Shown here piece by piece: positions 1 to 7,706 of a DNA stretch of 64,000 nucleotides. The translations under genes and the position numbers were made by a program. Each line of letters starts with the position of its first letter. Position 1 is the stretch's first letter. A model generated the notes under the pieces. It saw nothing but the letters and a program-made list of their open reading frames with translations. It did no database searches and had not been told where the DNA came from. Source of the stretch: Roseomonas sp. KE0001 (GTDB taxonomy: Bacteria > Pseudomonadota > Alphaproteobacteria > Acetobacterales > Acetobacteraceae); contig NZ_RCVQ01000004.1 of assembly GCF_016107285.1 (NCBI RefSeq), forward strand, positions 1-64,000, read 5' to 3'.

Positions 1-1
1 A

Positions 2-100
2 TTCCGCGAGACGCGGCTCTATCAGGTGGCGCCGATCAGCACCAACCTCATCCTCTCCTATCTCGGCGAGCATGTCCTCGGCATGCCCAGGAGCTACTGA
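2..100 (+). CDS. acyl-CoA dehydrogenase, C-terminal end (cut by window edge)
   Basis: Only the last 32 residues are visible. They read [17 protein letters not shown] and end in LGMPRSY, the usual tail of flavin acyl-CoA dehydrogenases, where this helix lies near the FAD and tetramer interface. The gene enters from the left edge, so its start and integrity are unknown. The next sequence downstream is an etfB remnant. ETF is the electron acceptor of this enzyme class, which suggests a former acyl-CoA oxidation cluster. Confidence 0.8.
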   Translation, partial: FRETRLYQVAPISTNLILSYLGEHVLGMPRSY

Positions 101-228
101 CGCCGGAAGGAGAGCCGGCGGCTTGTGGCGTCGGTTCTTTCCAGAACGGGAAACACAGTGACAGGCCGGCGCGATGTCGCGTGTGGCACGCGGCCGAGCG
201 TCGTGCCGGTAGAGGACACGGTCAGGCG

Positions 229-471
229 ATGAAGCTCCTCGTCCCCGTCAAGCGGGTGGTGGATTACAATGTGAAGGTCCGCGTGAAGGCGGACGGCACG
301 GGCGTCGAGACGGCGAACGTGAAGATGTCGATGAACTCCTTCGACGAGATTGCGGTCGAGGAGGCGGTGCGTCTCAGGGAGAAGGGCGCGGTGACGGAGA
401 TCGTCGCGGTCTCCGTGGGACCGGCGCAGGCGCAGGAGCAGCTGCGCACGGCGATGGCGATGGGGGCGGAT
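229..471 (+). pseudogene. etfB: electron transfer flavoprotein beta subunit, N-terminal fragment
   Basis: The ATG at 229 opens an 81-residue match to the start of EtfB ([18 protein letters not shown], then [14 protein letters not shown] and AMAMGAD). EtfB is normally about 250 residues and pairs with EtfA to carry electrons from acyl-CoA dehydrogenases. Homology stops abruptly at 471, and three bases later a CoA-transferase start begins in another frame. The upstream in-frame GTG at 181 is not needed. About two thirds of the protein, including most of the AMP/FAD-binding part, is missing, so I call this a remnant. Confidence 0.85.
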
Positions 472-473
472 CC

Positions 474-1150
474 ATGCCTGCTCCATTGGGAGAGCTTCTG
501 GTCGTCGCGCTGGAGCAGGCCGTCGCGGCCCCCATGCGCACCATGCGTCTCGCCAATGCCGGCGCGCGCGTCATCAAGATCGAACGCGAGGAAGGCGACA
601 CGGCGCGCCACTACGACAAGGCCGCCAAAGGTGTCAGTGCCTACTTCGCCTGGCTGAACCGCGGCAAGGAGAGCATCGCCCTCGATCTGAAGGGCAAGGA
701 CGATCTTGCGCTGGCGGAGCGCATGATCGCGAAGGCGGATGTCTTTGTGCAGAACCTCGCGCCTGGCGCCACGGTCCGGCTGCGGAGTGGCGCCGGTTCT
801 GTGCTGGCGTGATCCAACGGCCGGATCTGATCGCCGACCCGCGCTTCGCGGACAACCCCTCCCGCGTGATCAACCGCGAGGCGCTGACCGCCGAGATCGC
901 CCGGATCTTCGCTGCCCAGACGCGCGCCGAGATGGTGTCGCGGCTGGAAGGGCATCAACTGGCCTGGGCGCAGGGCTCCTCGGTGTCCGATTTCGTAAAC
1001 CATCAGGCTCTGACGCGGTTGGAGGTCGATCTGGGCAATGGGCAAAGCTGCTCCATGCCGACCTCACCCATGCTGCGCGTCGAGAAGGCGGGGCGCGTGC
1101 CGGGGCTTGACGAGCAAGGCGAAGCCATCCGGCGGGACTTCGTGGCCTGA
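474..1150 (+). pseudogene. CaiB/BaiF family III CoA-transferase, internally deleted and frameshifted
   Basis: Two frames together give a broken family III CoA-transferase. Frame one (474 to about 800) has the typical start [11 protein letters not shown], then ARVIKIER and [17 protein letters not shown], about 105 residues. Frame two (about 809 to 1150) has the C-terminal end (RPDLIADPRFADN, then SPMLRVEKAGRVPGLDEQ). The family is about 390 residues, so some 170 central residues are lost at the junction near 805, together with a frame change. These enzymes move CoA between carboxylic acids in acid catabolism. No intact reading frame remains. Confidence 0.85.
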
Positions 1151-1392
1151 GCGGAACGACCGGCATGATGCGCGAGCGGCGGAGTAAGGTTCTCTCGCCA
1201 CCCTGGCTGACGGAGGGCGGCTTCCCGCCCGCCACGCCTTGGACGACGCCCGCGGGTCGGTTCATGTCCGGCAGGAGGTGACAGAGCGGGCGGGTGAGCA
1301 GCCGGACCGCCTGCAGCACCACGGTGCCGGCCATCACGGACGCGACATGCTCGAGGTCTGCCCCCGCGCAGATCGAGGCTGAGCAGGCCCTG

Positions 1393-1570
1393 CTAGTCTT
1401 CGGTGATGATCAGCCGGTCGCCATCCGGGTGCAGGGCGAGGCCATTGGGTCCGCTGTCATGTTCGACGATGACCGAGCACTTCTTCTGCGGCGTCATGCG
1501 GAAGATCCTTCATGCGGCACGTCCACGAGGTGCAGATTGCCGGCGGCATCGAGGCATGGCCCTCAGACGC
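1393..1570 (-). pseudogene. SMP-30/gluconolactonase-family fragment, frameshifted
   Basis: Read on the minus strand, frame-shifted pieces give EGPCLDAAGNLHLVDVPH, then RIFRMTP, then EHDSGPNGLALHPDGDRLI, followed by a stop at 1393-1395. This is the metal-binding N-terminal third of an SMP-30/gluconolactonase/LRE-like beta-propeller, where the EGP and SGPNG motifs supply ligands. At least two frameshifts (near 1510 and 1557) and the missing remainder make it non-functional. It lies antisense to the surrounding fragments, so the region has been rearranged as well as decayed. Confidence 0.7.
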
Positions 1571-1920
1571 GCGTCTCGACGCACCGGGGCGGGCTGTCAT
1601 GCTTCAACGTTCGTTCTCCCTGGATGGTGTCCGGTCCCGGCCGGCGGCTGGCGCCCGCCAAGGGTTCTGGTCAGTGCCGCAGCGGCCTCCATGACGGCGG
1701 CGGCCTCCGGGTCACACGCGCCGAGCGAGATGGCGTGGCCGGCCGCCCGGACGCCGGCGAGAGCGTCGCCGCCGCCGTAGGCCGCTCCGAGTCGGGAGGG
1801 GGAGCCGATCCACGGCCATTTGCCCGATGTCGGCACCGAGAAGGGCTTCCGCTGCGCCGACGGGCGCGAGCCGCCGGAGGCCACGGGACGCACCGCCGGC
1901 GCGCGGGAGATCCGCGCGTG
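1571..1920. other. 350 bases without a recognisable gene, inside a decayed region
   Basis: Open frames cross this stretch on both strands, as expected at this GC content, but none gives a family I recognise. A minus-strand stretch near 1650-1800 has protein-like composition (GGGDALAGVRAAGHAISLG) and could be another remnant. I cannot name it. Confidence 0.4.
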
Positions 1921-2025
1921 GACAGGACCCTGCCGCTCCGTGGCGAGCGCGTCATCGAATTCTCGCACATGGTCACGGGACCGACCTGTAGAGGCCCGAT
2001 CCTGACCGATCCGGGCGACCTCGAT
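1921..2025 (+). pseudogene. second CaiB/BaiF CoA-transferase N-terminal scrap
   Basis: About 30 residues (LPLRGERVIEFSHMVTGPTC, then a degraded ILTDPGDLD) match the extreme N terminus of a family III CoA-transferase, whose usual form is LxGxRVIEFxHMVxGPxCG. The match ends where a Bug-receptor fragment begins in the same frame. No Shine-Dalgarno-preceded start is evident. It differs from the CaiB remnant at 474, so two CoA-transferase genes once lay here. Confidence 0.65.
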
Positions 2026-2517
2026 TGCTCCAGCACCGGCGTCGGCTCGTCCCAGCATCTCGCACTTGGGATCCTCGACAGGATGGCCGGAACCCGCATC
2101 GGCCATGTTCCGTACAAGGACGCGCCGGCATCGCGGAACGATCTGCGCTCAGGCCGCATCGTCATGACATTCGCCACGGCGACCACCGCCATTCCGCTGC
2201 ACCGGCAGAACGGCCTGCGCGTCATCGCCCACGGCGGAACCGAGCCGATCGAGATGCTGTCCGGCATCCCGCCCATCGGCGGCATGGTGCAGGGCTATTC
2301 CAGTCAGGAGTGGCAGGGCATCTTCGCGCCGGCCGGCATGCCCGGCCCGATCCTGGGCCGGCAGAGCGAGAGCCTCTCCACCGTCCTGTCCGACCCCGCC
2401 ATCGTCGAGCGGTTCACCCGGCTTGGCGCGCGGTCCCGGGCGGAGACGCGTCAGGAGTTCGCGGCCTTCATCCGCGAGGAGGCCCGGCGCATGGCCGCTC
2501 AGATCAAGGAGGCCGGC
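2026..2517 (+). pseudogene. tripartite tricarboxylate transporter (Bug) receptor, C-terminal fragment
   Basis: About 164 residues match the second half of a TctC/Bug periplasmic receptor: SSTGVGSSQHLA, the VPYKDA motif, GIFAPAGMPGPI and a C-terminal FAAFIREEARRMA helix. The signal peptide and first lobe (about 150 residues) are absent, and the frame continues from an unrelated CaiB scrap. Bug receptors deliver carboxylates to TctAB permeases. This copy cannot fold as a full binding protein. Intact relatives lie at 6265-7260 and 9735-10739. Confidence 0.8.
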
Positions 2518-2596
2518 ACCGCGCTGCAGGCCGCGCGGTGCCGGCGCGCCCGCAGTCCTCCGGGGTCGTCGCCACTACCCTTCCGGGGCCGTTCGC

Positions 2597-3616
2597 TCAC
2601 GGCCACCCCACCCCGCCTGTCTGCCCATAGATCTGCCCCGTCGTGTAGCTCGATGTGGCCGCCGCCAGCTCGACATAGACCGAGGCCAGTTCCACCGGCT
2701 GACCGGGGCGGCCCAGGGGCGTCGTGGTGCCGAAGGTCCGCAGGCCCTCCTCCGTCTGGCCGCCGCCGACCTGGAGCGGGGTCCAGAAGGGGCCGGGGGC
2801 GACGCCGTTGACGCGGATGCCCTGGGCGATGACCTGCTTCGCCAGGGCCCGGACGAAGGCCTCGTTGGCGGCCTTGGTGCAGGCATAGTCGATGATGTTC
2901 TCCGAGGGGCGGTCGGCGTTCACCGAGCTGGTGACGATGATGGCGGCGCCGGGCGGCAGATGCGGCAGGGCCGCCTGGGTCAGCCAGAACATGGCATAGA
3001 CATTGGTCTTCATCGTCTGGTCGAGCTGCTCGGCGGAGATATCGGCCAGCCTGGTCTGCGCGTGCTGATAGGCGGCGTTGCTGACCAGGATGTCGAGGCC
3101 GCCGAGCTGCTCCCGGGCCTGATCCACCAGGCGGGCGCAGAAGGCCTGCTCGCGCAGGTCGCCGGGGATCAGCACGGCCTTGCGCCCGGCCTCGCGGATG
3201 TGGCGGGCGACATCCTCGGCGTCCGACTGCTCGGCGTCGAGATAGTTGATGGCGACATCGGCGCCCTCGCGGGCATAGGCGATGGCGGCGGCGCGGCCGA
3301 TACCGGAATCGCCGCCGGTGATCAGGGCGCGGCGGCCGGCGAGGCGGTTGCTGCCACGGTAGGAGGTTTCGCCGCAATCGGGGATCGGGTCCATCCTCGA
3401 TTGCAGGGCCGGCCAGGGTTGGGACTGCACCTTGAAGGGCGGCTTCGGGAAGCGCCCGCGCGGGTCGGCCAGAAGGGCGGGGCCGGTCGGGGCGGGGGTG
3501 GTCGCCGGCGGCGCCTGGGCGCGGGCCGGCGCGGCGGCCAGGGTGCCGGCGGCCAGGCCGGTGGCGGCGAGGCCGCGGACGAGGTCGCGGCGGGAGGCGG
3601 GGGGCGTATCGGTCAT
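2597..3616 (-). CDS. SDR-family oxidoreductase with Tat-type signal
   Basis: This 339-residue protein begins with a twin-arginine-like leader (ASRRDLVRGLAATGLAAG, then AAAPARAQ). A classical short-chain dehydrogenase follows: the NAD(P)-binding TGGDSGIG (residues about 100-107), NAAY, SS with a YACTK catalytic Tyr/Lys pair, and the PGPFWTPL segment. Closest in style are the YghA/YdaD-type SDRs, which have an N-terminal extension of about 50 residues and are often annotated glucose-1-dehydrogenase-like or general-stress proteins. The substrate is unknown. It is a single-gene unit divergent from the gene at 3742. Export of an NAD(P)-dependent enzyme by Tat is plausible but inferred. Confidence 0.88.
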   Translation of the reverse strand: MTDTPPASRRDLVRGLAATGLAAGTLAAAPARAQAPPATTPAPTGPALLADPRGRFPKPPFKVQSQPWPALQSRMDPIPDCGETSYRGSNRLAGRRALITGGDSGIGRAAAIAYAREGADVAINYLDAEQSDAEDVARHIREAGRKAVLIPGDLREQAFCARLVDQAREQLGGLDILVSNAAYQHAQTRLADISAEQLDQTMKTNVYAMFWLTQAALPHLPPGAAIIVTSSVNADRPSENIIDYACTKAANEAFVRALAKQVIAQGIRVNGVAPGPFWTPLQVGGGQTEEGLRTFGTTTPLGRPGQPVELASVYVELAAATSSYTTGQIYGQTGGVGWP

Positions 3617-3741
3617 CGGGCGGCTCCGCGAGAGTGGGCTCTGGCGGAAACGCCGGGCGGCGGCGGAGGTTGGACGTCCCTGTCCGCGTCCTCGACGAAG
3701 GGAAGGATTGTTTCGCTGGAAACTGCCCGTTAAGGTTGTTC

Positions 3742-4095
3742 ATGACCTATAGCTGGACAACCATTGACAGTCCGGACGACCTTCGCCTGGGCGAGGTCAT
3801 GCCGGCCTGGTTCGCCGGGCGCATGATGGCCGATGCCTGGATCTTCGGGCTGCTGCTGACGACCGGGCAGACCATGCTGATCCGCAGGATCGATGCGGTG
3901 CATCTGGCGGCGCGGGCCGGGGAGGCGTTGCTGGATGTGGAGCTGGTGGAGGGGCCGGCGCCGGATGTCGCGATGCCCGGACCGTATGTGACGGGGCCGC
4001 CGGGGCGGCCGCTGGCCACGGTGAACCTGCGCCACGTGGTCGCCGCCTTCGAGGTGATGGCGCGGGAGGATGACGCGGTGGGCGAGGAGGAGTAG
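3742..4095 (+). CDS. conserved hypothetical protein, 117 aa
   Basis: I do not recognise this family. The product starts MTYSWTTIDSPDDLRLGEVMP, has no signal peptide, and carries one moderately hydrophobic central stretch (WIFGLLLTTGQTMLI). The rest looks like a small soluble alpha/beta domain with an acidic tail (EDDAVGEEE). I chose the ATG at 3742 because an AAGG lies about 7 bases upstream; an upstream in-frame start at 3634 would overlap the divergent SDR promoter. It is a lone gene, convergent with purQ and separated from it by a strong hairpin. Confidence 0.6.
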   Translation: MTYSWTTIDSPDDLRLGEVMPAWFAGRMMADAWIFGLLLTTGQTMLIRRIDAVHLAARAGEALLDVELVEGPAPDVAMPGPYVTGPPGRPLATVNLRHVVAAFEVMAREDDAVGEEE

Positions 4096-4102
4096 GGGGG
4101 CG

Positions 4103-4130
4103 GGCCGGCGGCAGGGGGGTGCCGCCGGCC
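4103..4130. terminator. bidirectional hairpin terminator between convergent genes
   Basis: A perfect 11-bp stem (GGCCGGCGGCA with TGCCGCCGGCC) closes a six-G loop. It lies 7 bases after the stop at 4095 and 13 bases past the purQ stop on the other strand. There is no clear U-tract. The placement between convergent stops suggests it serves both genes. Confidence 0.6.
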
Positions 4131-4143
4131 AGGGCCCCGGAGT

Positions 4144-4842
4144 TCAGGCCCGCGCGAAGGCGTCCGCGATGCTCTCGAAGAGCGGCAGGCCATCAATGCC
4201 GCCCATCAGCGGGTCCACCAGGTCCTCGGGATGCGGCATCATGCCGAGGATGCGCCGGTTCTCGCTGAGGATGCCGGCGATGTTGTTGCGAGCGCCGTTG
4301 CGGTTGGCGGCCTCGGTCGGCGCGCCGGCCTCGTCCACGTAGCGGAAGGCGACGCGGTCCTCCTTCTCCAGCGCCTCAAGGGTGGCGTCATCGGCGAAGT
4401 AGTTGCCGTCGCCATGCGCCATCGGGGCGCGGAAGGTGGCGCCCTTCTGCCAGCGGCCGGTGAAGGGGCTGGCGCTGGTCTCGACGCGGAGCGTGCAGTC
4501 CATCGAGAGGAAGCGGAGCGCGGCGTTGCGCAGCAGCGCGCCGGGCAGGAGCTGCGCCTCGGTCAGGATCTGGAAGCCGTTGCAGACGCCTAGGATATGG
4601 CCGCCCTGGGCGGCGAAGGCGGCGACGGCGGGCATGATGGGGGAGCGGGCGGCCATGGCGCCGCAGCGCAGATAATCGCCGTGGGAGAAGCCGCCGGGAA
4701 GCACGACGAGGTCGGTGCCGGCGGGCAGGCTGGTCTCGGCGTGGAAGAGGATGGTGGGCCGGCGGCCCGTGGCCTTCTCCAGCGCGATGGCCATGTCGCG
4801 CTCGCGGTTGGTGCCGGGGAAGAGGAGGATGACGGCGTTCAT
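4144..4842 (-). CDS. purQ: phosphoribosylformylglycinamidine synthase, glutaminase subunit PurQ
   Basis: This 232-residue class I glutamine amidotransferase provides ammonia for step four of purine synthesis (FGAR to FGAM), working with PurL and PurS. Visible marks are the N-terminal [22 protein letters not shown], the nucleophile Cys87 in GVCNGFQIL, and the catalytic His/Glu in MMPHPED near residue 207. The length is normal. It is the last gene of a minus-strand block (purC, purS, a small membrane protein, purQ). PurL is not in this window, so the large subunit must be encoded elsewhere. Confidence 0.96.
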   Translation of the reverse strand: MNAVILLFPGTNRERDMAIALEKATGRRPTILFHAETSLPAGTDLVVLPGGFSHGDYLRCGAMAARSPIMPAVAAFAAQGGHILGVCNGFQILTEAQLLPGALLRNAALRFLSMDCTLRVETSASPFTGRWQKGATFRAPMAHGDGNYFADDATLEALEKEDRVAFRYVDEAGAPTEAANRNGARNNIAGILSENRRILGMMPHPEDLVDPLMGGIDGLPLFESIADAFARA

Positions 4843-4885
4843 GGCGGCGGCCTTGAGCGGGAGGGGGCGGGGTTGCGGGGGCGGG

Positions 4886-5134
4886 CTACTGCAGGGCGAC
4901 GCGGATCCAGTGCAGCCCGCCCATGATCAGGATGGTGACGCCGGAGGCGATGGCCGCGGCGGTCACCCAGAGGTCGATGCGGGCCTTGGAGCGGGCCAGC
5001 AGGCCAGGGTCGCGGCGGCGGCCGTGGCGGGCCTGCCCGGCGGCGACCTGCGGGGCCCGGGCCTGCCGCCAGCGCAGCCCCATGCCGATCAGCACGGTGA
5101 GCAGCAGCATCAGCAGCAGGGAGGCCTTGATCAT
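4886..5134 (-). CDS. small two-TM membrane protein between purS and purQ
   Basis: This 82-residue protein has an N-terminal hydrophobic segment ([15 protein letters not shown]), a basic Arg-rich cytoplasmic loop ([19 protein letters not shown]) and a second hydrophobic segment ([19 protein letters not shown]). It resembles small twin-transmembrane proteins in layout only. I cannot assign a family. It sits 21 bases after purS and 43 bases before purQ on the same strand, so it is probably co-transcribed with purine genes. No link to purine synthesis can be read from its sequence. Confidence 0.65.
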   Translation of the reverse strand: MIKASLLLMLLLTVLIGMGLRWRQARAPQVAAGQARHGRRRDPGLLARSKARIDLWVTAAAIASGVTILIMGGLHWIRVALQ

Positions 5135-5155
5135 CGGTGCGCCGCTCCCGCCGGC

Positions 5156-5395
5156 TCAGGCGAGCTCGACGCGGAAGCTCTCGATGACGGTATTGGCCAG
5201 CAGGCGGCGGGCCATGTCCTCGGCCTGGGCCCGGGCGCGGGCGGGGTCGGTCTCGCTCAGGTCGAGCTCGATGATCTTGCCGGTGCGCACCTCGCCCACG
5301 CCGCCGAAGCCCAGCGTGCCGAGGGCGTGGCCGATGGCCTTGCCCTCGGGGTCGAGCACGCCGGCCCTGGGCATGACTGTCACGATCGCCTTCAC
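5156..5395 (-). CDS. purS: phosphoribosylformylglycinamidine synthase subunit PurS
   Basis: This 79-residue PurS bridges PurL and PurQ in the three-part FGAM synthase. It has the family start [20 protein letters not shown], a GKIIELDL strand and a C-terminal [12 protein letters not shown] chose the GTG at 5395 because it overlaps the purC stop in a GTGA (5392-5395), a typical coupled start, and matches the family N terminus. Longer frames only extend back into purC. Confidence 0.94.
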   Translation of the reverse strand: MKAIVTVMPRAGVLDPEGKAIGHALGTLGFGGVGEVRTGKIIELDLSETDPARARAQAEDMARRLLANTVIESFRVELA

Positions 5396-6162
5396 TGCAT
5401 GACCTCCGGTCCCTTCATGTCGCGCACGCCCGCCTCGGGCAGGATGCCGAGGCGGCGGGCCACTTCCTGATAGCCTTCCTCGACCTTGCCGAGATCGCGG
5501 CGGAAGCGGTCCTTGTCCATCTTCTCGCCGGTGCGGGCGTCCCACAGGCGGCAGTTGTCGGGGCTGATCTCGTCGGCGAGCACGATGCGCAGCTCGTCAT
5601 TCTCGTAGAGCCGGCCGAATTCCAGCTTGAGGTCGATCAGGGCGATGCCGGTGCCGAGGAAGAGGCCGGAGAGGAAATCGTTGATGCGCAGCGTCAGCGC
5701 GACCATGTCGTCGAGGTCCTGGGTGGCGGCCCAGCCGAAGCAGGTGATGTGTTCCTCGGACACCATGGGGCGGTTCAGCCCCTCGCTCTTGTAATAGTAC
5801 TCGATGATCGAGCGCGGCAGGCGGGTGCCCTCCTGCAGGCCGAGGCGCTGCGACAGGCTGCCGGCGGCGACATTGCGCACCACCACCTCCAGCGGGATCA
5901 TCTCGACCTCGCGGATCAGCTGCTCGCGCATGTTCAGGCGGCGGATGAAGTGGGTCGGCACGCCGATCTCGCCCAGCCGGGTCATCAGGTATTCGCTGAT
6001 GCGGTTGTTCAGCACGCCCTTGCCGGTGATGACGCCCTTCTTGGTACCGTTGCCGGAGGTGGCGTCGTCCTTGAAGTACTGCACCAGCGTGCCGGGCTCC
6101 GGGCCCTCGAACAGGACCTTGGCCTTACCTTCATAGAGTTGCCGGCGTCGCGCCATGGTCAC
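5392..6162 (-). CDS. purC: SAICAR synthetase PurC
   Basis: This 256-residue enzyme joins CAIR and aspartate using ATP in purine synthesis. Family motifs are [16 protein letters not shown] at the start, [23 protein letters not shown], the SAICAR signature [10 protein letters not shown], and [10 protein letters not shown]. The start could be the ATG at 6162 or the one at 6156 two codons later (MARRRQ). The gene overlaps purS by 4 bases. It heads the minus-strand purine block, and a TATAG-rich patch at 6211-6216 is the only promoter-like feature upstream. Confidence 0.96.
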   Translation of the reverse strand: MTMARRRQLYEGKAKVLFEGPEPGTLVQYFKDDATSGNGTKKGVITGKGVLNNRISEYLMTRLGEIGVPTHFIRRLNMREQLIREVEMIPLEVVVRNVAAGSLSQRLGLQEGTRLPRSIIEYYYKSEGLNRPMVSEEHITCFGWAATQDLDDMVALTLRINDFLSGLFLGTGIALIDLKLEFGRLYENDELRIVLADEISPDNCRLWDARTGEKMDKDRFRRDLGKVEEGYQEVARRLGILPEAGVRDMKGPEVMQ

Positions 6163-6264
6163 GGGAATCCTCTAATCCGCCGGTCGGGGGGCTGGCGGTG
6201 AAAGGCCCGCCTATAGCAGGGGGTGGCGCCCGCCGCCACCGCCCCGGCGGGAAGGAGCCGCGGC

Positions 6265-7260
6265 TCAGCCCTCCATGGTCACGCCGGTCAGGCGGATCAT
6301 CTCGGCCCATCGCTTCACCTCGGCGTGCTGGAACTCGGCGAAGGGGGCGGGCAGCAGCGGGTCGGCGGTGAAGCCCGCCGTCTGCAGCCGGGCCTCCACC
6401 TCGGGCTCGGCCAGGGCGGCCAGCATGGCGCGGGCGATGCTGCCGACCGCCTCGCCCGGCGTCCCGGCGGGAGCGAAGAAGCCGAACCAGGCATCGACGG
6501 CGAGGAAGGGCGCGCCGGCCTCGGCCGCGGTCGGCACATCGGGGAAGTCGGCCAGCCGGGCGGGGGCGCCGATCTCCAGCGCCCGCAGCCGCCCGTCCCG
6601 CACCAGGCCGGAGACCGAGGGAAAGGTGGCGACGTAGAAATCCACGATGCCGGCGACGGTGTCGGTCGCCGCCGGGGCGGCGCCGCGATAGGGGACGTGG
6701 GTCGCCTCCATGCCCTCGCGCCGCACCAGCGTCTCGGCGATGACATGGCTGGCCGAGCCCGCCTGGGAGGAGGCGTAGGTCAGGCGCCCGCGCCGGCCGC
6801 GGGCGATGAGCCCGGCCAGGTCCTGGTCGGGCGCGCCGGCCGGCACCACCAGGGCGTGGTGCACGGTGGCCAGCTTGCAGACGGTCGTGAAGCTGTCGAC
6901 CACGTGATAGGGCAGGCGGGCCATCATCGCCTGGTTGCCGGCATGGGTCTGGTTGTGGCCGAGCACGATCGTGTCGCCATCCGGCGCCGCGCGGGCGGCG
7001 GCCTCGGTGCCGATGATGCCGCCGGCCCCGGCGCGGTTCTCCACCACGACGGGCCGGTTCAGCGTGGCCTGCGCCTTGTCCACCAGCGCGCGGGCCAGGA
7101 TGTCGGTGGAGCCGCCCGGCGGGGCCGGCACGATGATGCGCAGCGGACTGCCCGGGGCTGGCCGGCTGGCCAGGCCGGTGGCGGCCCCCTGGGCGCGGGC
7201 GGCGCCGGGCGGCAGGGCGAGGGCGGCGGGGCCGAGGGCGAGGAGATGGCGGCGTTGCAT
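6265..7260 (-). CDS. Bug-family (TctC-like) tripartite tricarboxylate receptor
   Basis: This 331-residue periplasmic receptor has a leader (MQRRHLLALGPAALALPPGAARAQ, possibly Tat-like), then the Bug hallmarks IIVPAPPGGSTDILAR, VVVENRAGAGG, ILG-type lobe contacts, SSQAGSASHVIAE and VPYRGAAPA. Bug proteins bind carboxylates or other small anions. No TctA or TctB permease lies nearby, as is common for the many orphan Bug genes of Acetobacteraceae and Bordetella. The start at 7260 is chosen for its signal peptide. It is a single gene divergent from 7389. Confidence 0.9.
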   Translation of the reverse strand: MQRRHLLALGPAALALPPGAARAQGAATGLASRPAPGSPLRIIVPAPPGGSTDILARALVDKAQATLNRPVVVENRAGAGGIIGTEAAARAAPDGDTIVLGHNQTHAGNQAMMARLPYHVVDSFTTVCKLATVHHALVVPAGAPDQDLAGLIARGRRGRLTYASSQAGSASHVIAETLVRREGMEATHVPYRGAAPAATDTVAGIVDFYVATFPSVSGLVRDGRLRALEIGAPARLADFPDVPTAAEAGAPFLAVDAWFGFFAPAGTPGEAVGSIARAMLAALAEPEVEARLQTAGFTADPLLPAPFAEFQHAEVKRWAEMIRLTGVTMEG

Positions 7261-7388
7261 GGCAGGACGTTCCGGTTGCGCTCTTGCCCCCGAGGTCGCG
7301 CGCCGCGCGCCCGGCGTCAAGCCCGTGACCTTCCGCCACTCCGCGCGTTGACCCGGCGAGCCCGAACACACCCGAGAGGAGGCCGGTC

Positions 7389-7453
7389 ATGGAACCGATG
7401 AAGCCGATGAAGCCGATGGAACCCATGAAGCCGATGGAGCCGATGAAGCCCAT
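7389..7453 (+). repeat. nine-base tandem repeat in the 5' coding end
   Basis: Seven imperfect copies of a 9-base unit (ATGAAGCCG or ATGGARCCS) run in tandem and end at ATGCGGAGC. All copies stay in frame. Copy-number change would add or remove MKP/MEP units without a frameshift. Confidence 0.85.
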
Positions 7454-7697
7454 GCGGAGCGAGGCCTGGTGGCCCGAGGCGCTGGGGCAGCCCGCGAGCA
7501 GCGGCGGCCAGGACGGGCTGCGCTATGCGGTCTTCCCCGACCGGAAGCGCCTGCTCATCGAGCGCGCGGGACGCGTCGAGGCCTACGACACGGGCGGGCG
7601 GCGCATCAGCGGCGTGCAGCAGGCCTCCGGCGGCGAGCCGGTGTTCAGCGGCGAGGACGGGCCGGTGCGCCTGGGCGAATTGCGGAAGGCGGACTGA
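7389..7697 (+). CDS. small conserved protein with N-terminal Met-Glu/Lys-Pro repeat
   Basis: This 102-residue product opens with seven tandem three-residue units (MEP, MKP, MKP, MEP and so on), followed by EAWWPEALGQPASSGGQDG, RYAVFPDRKRLLIE and YDTGGRRISGVQQ. The WWP...GxQxGxRYAxFPxxxRLxI...YDTGxxxIxGVxQ pattern is one I associate with small proteins often fused to SHOCT domains. That is recall, not a search. Each repeat unit supplies an ATG, so the true start may be any of them up to 7453. The function is unknown, possibly oligomerisation or regulation. Confidence 0.6.
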   Translation: MEPMKPMKPMEPMKPMEPMKPMRSEAWWPEALGQPASSGGQDGLRYAVFPDRKRLLIERAGRVEAYDTGGRRISGVQQASGGEPVFSGEDGPVRLGELRKAD

Positions 7698-7706
7698 GGC
7701 ACGCCG

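Noticed and set aside
1294-2811. Single 505-codon gene across the decayed region
   Set aside because: Only two short parts match families (CaiB start, Bug tail), and the rest is unlike protein. The frame also runs into the antisense SDR gene. It is a fortuitous open frame over remnants.
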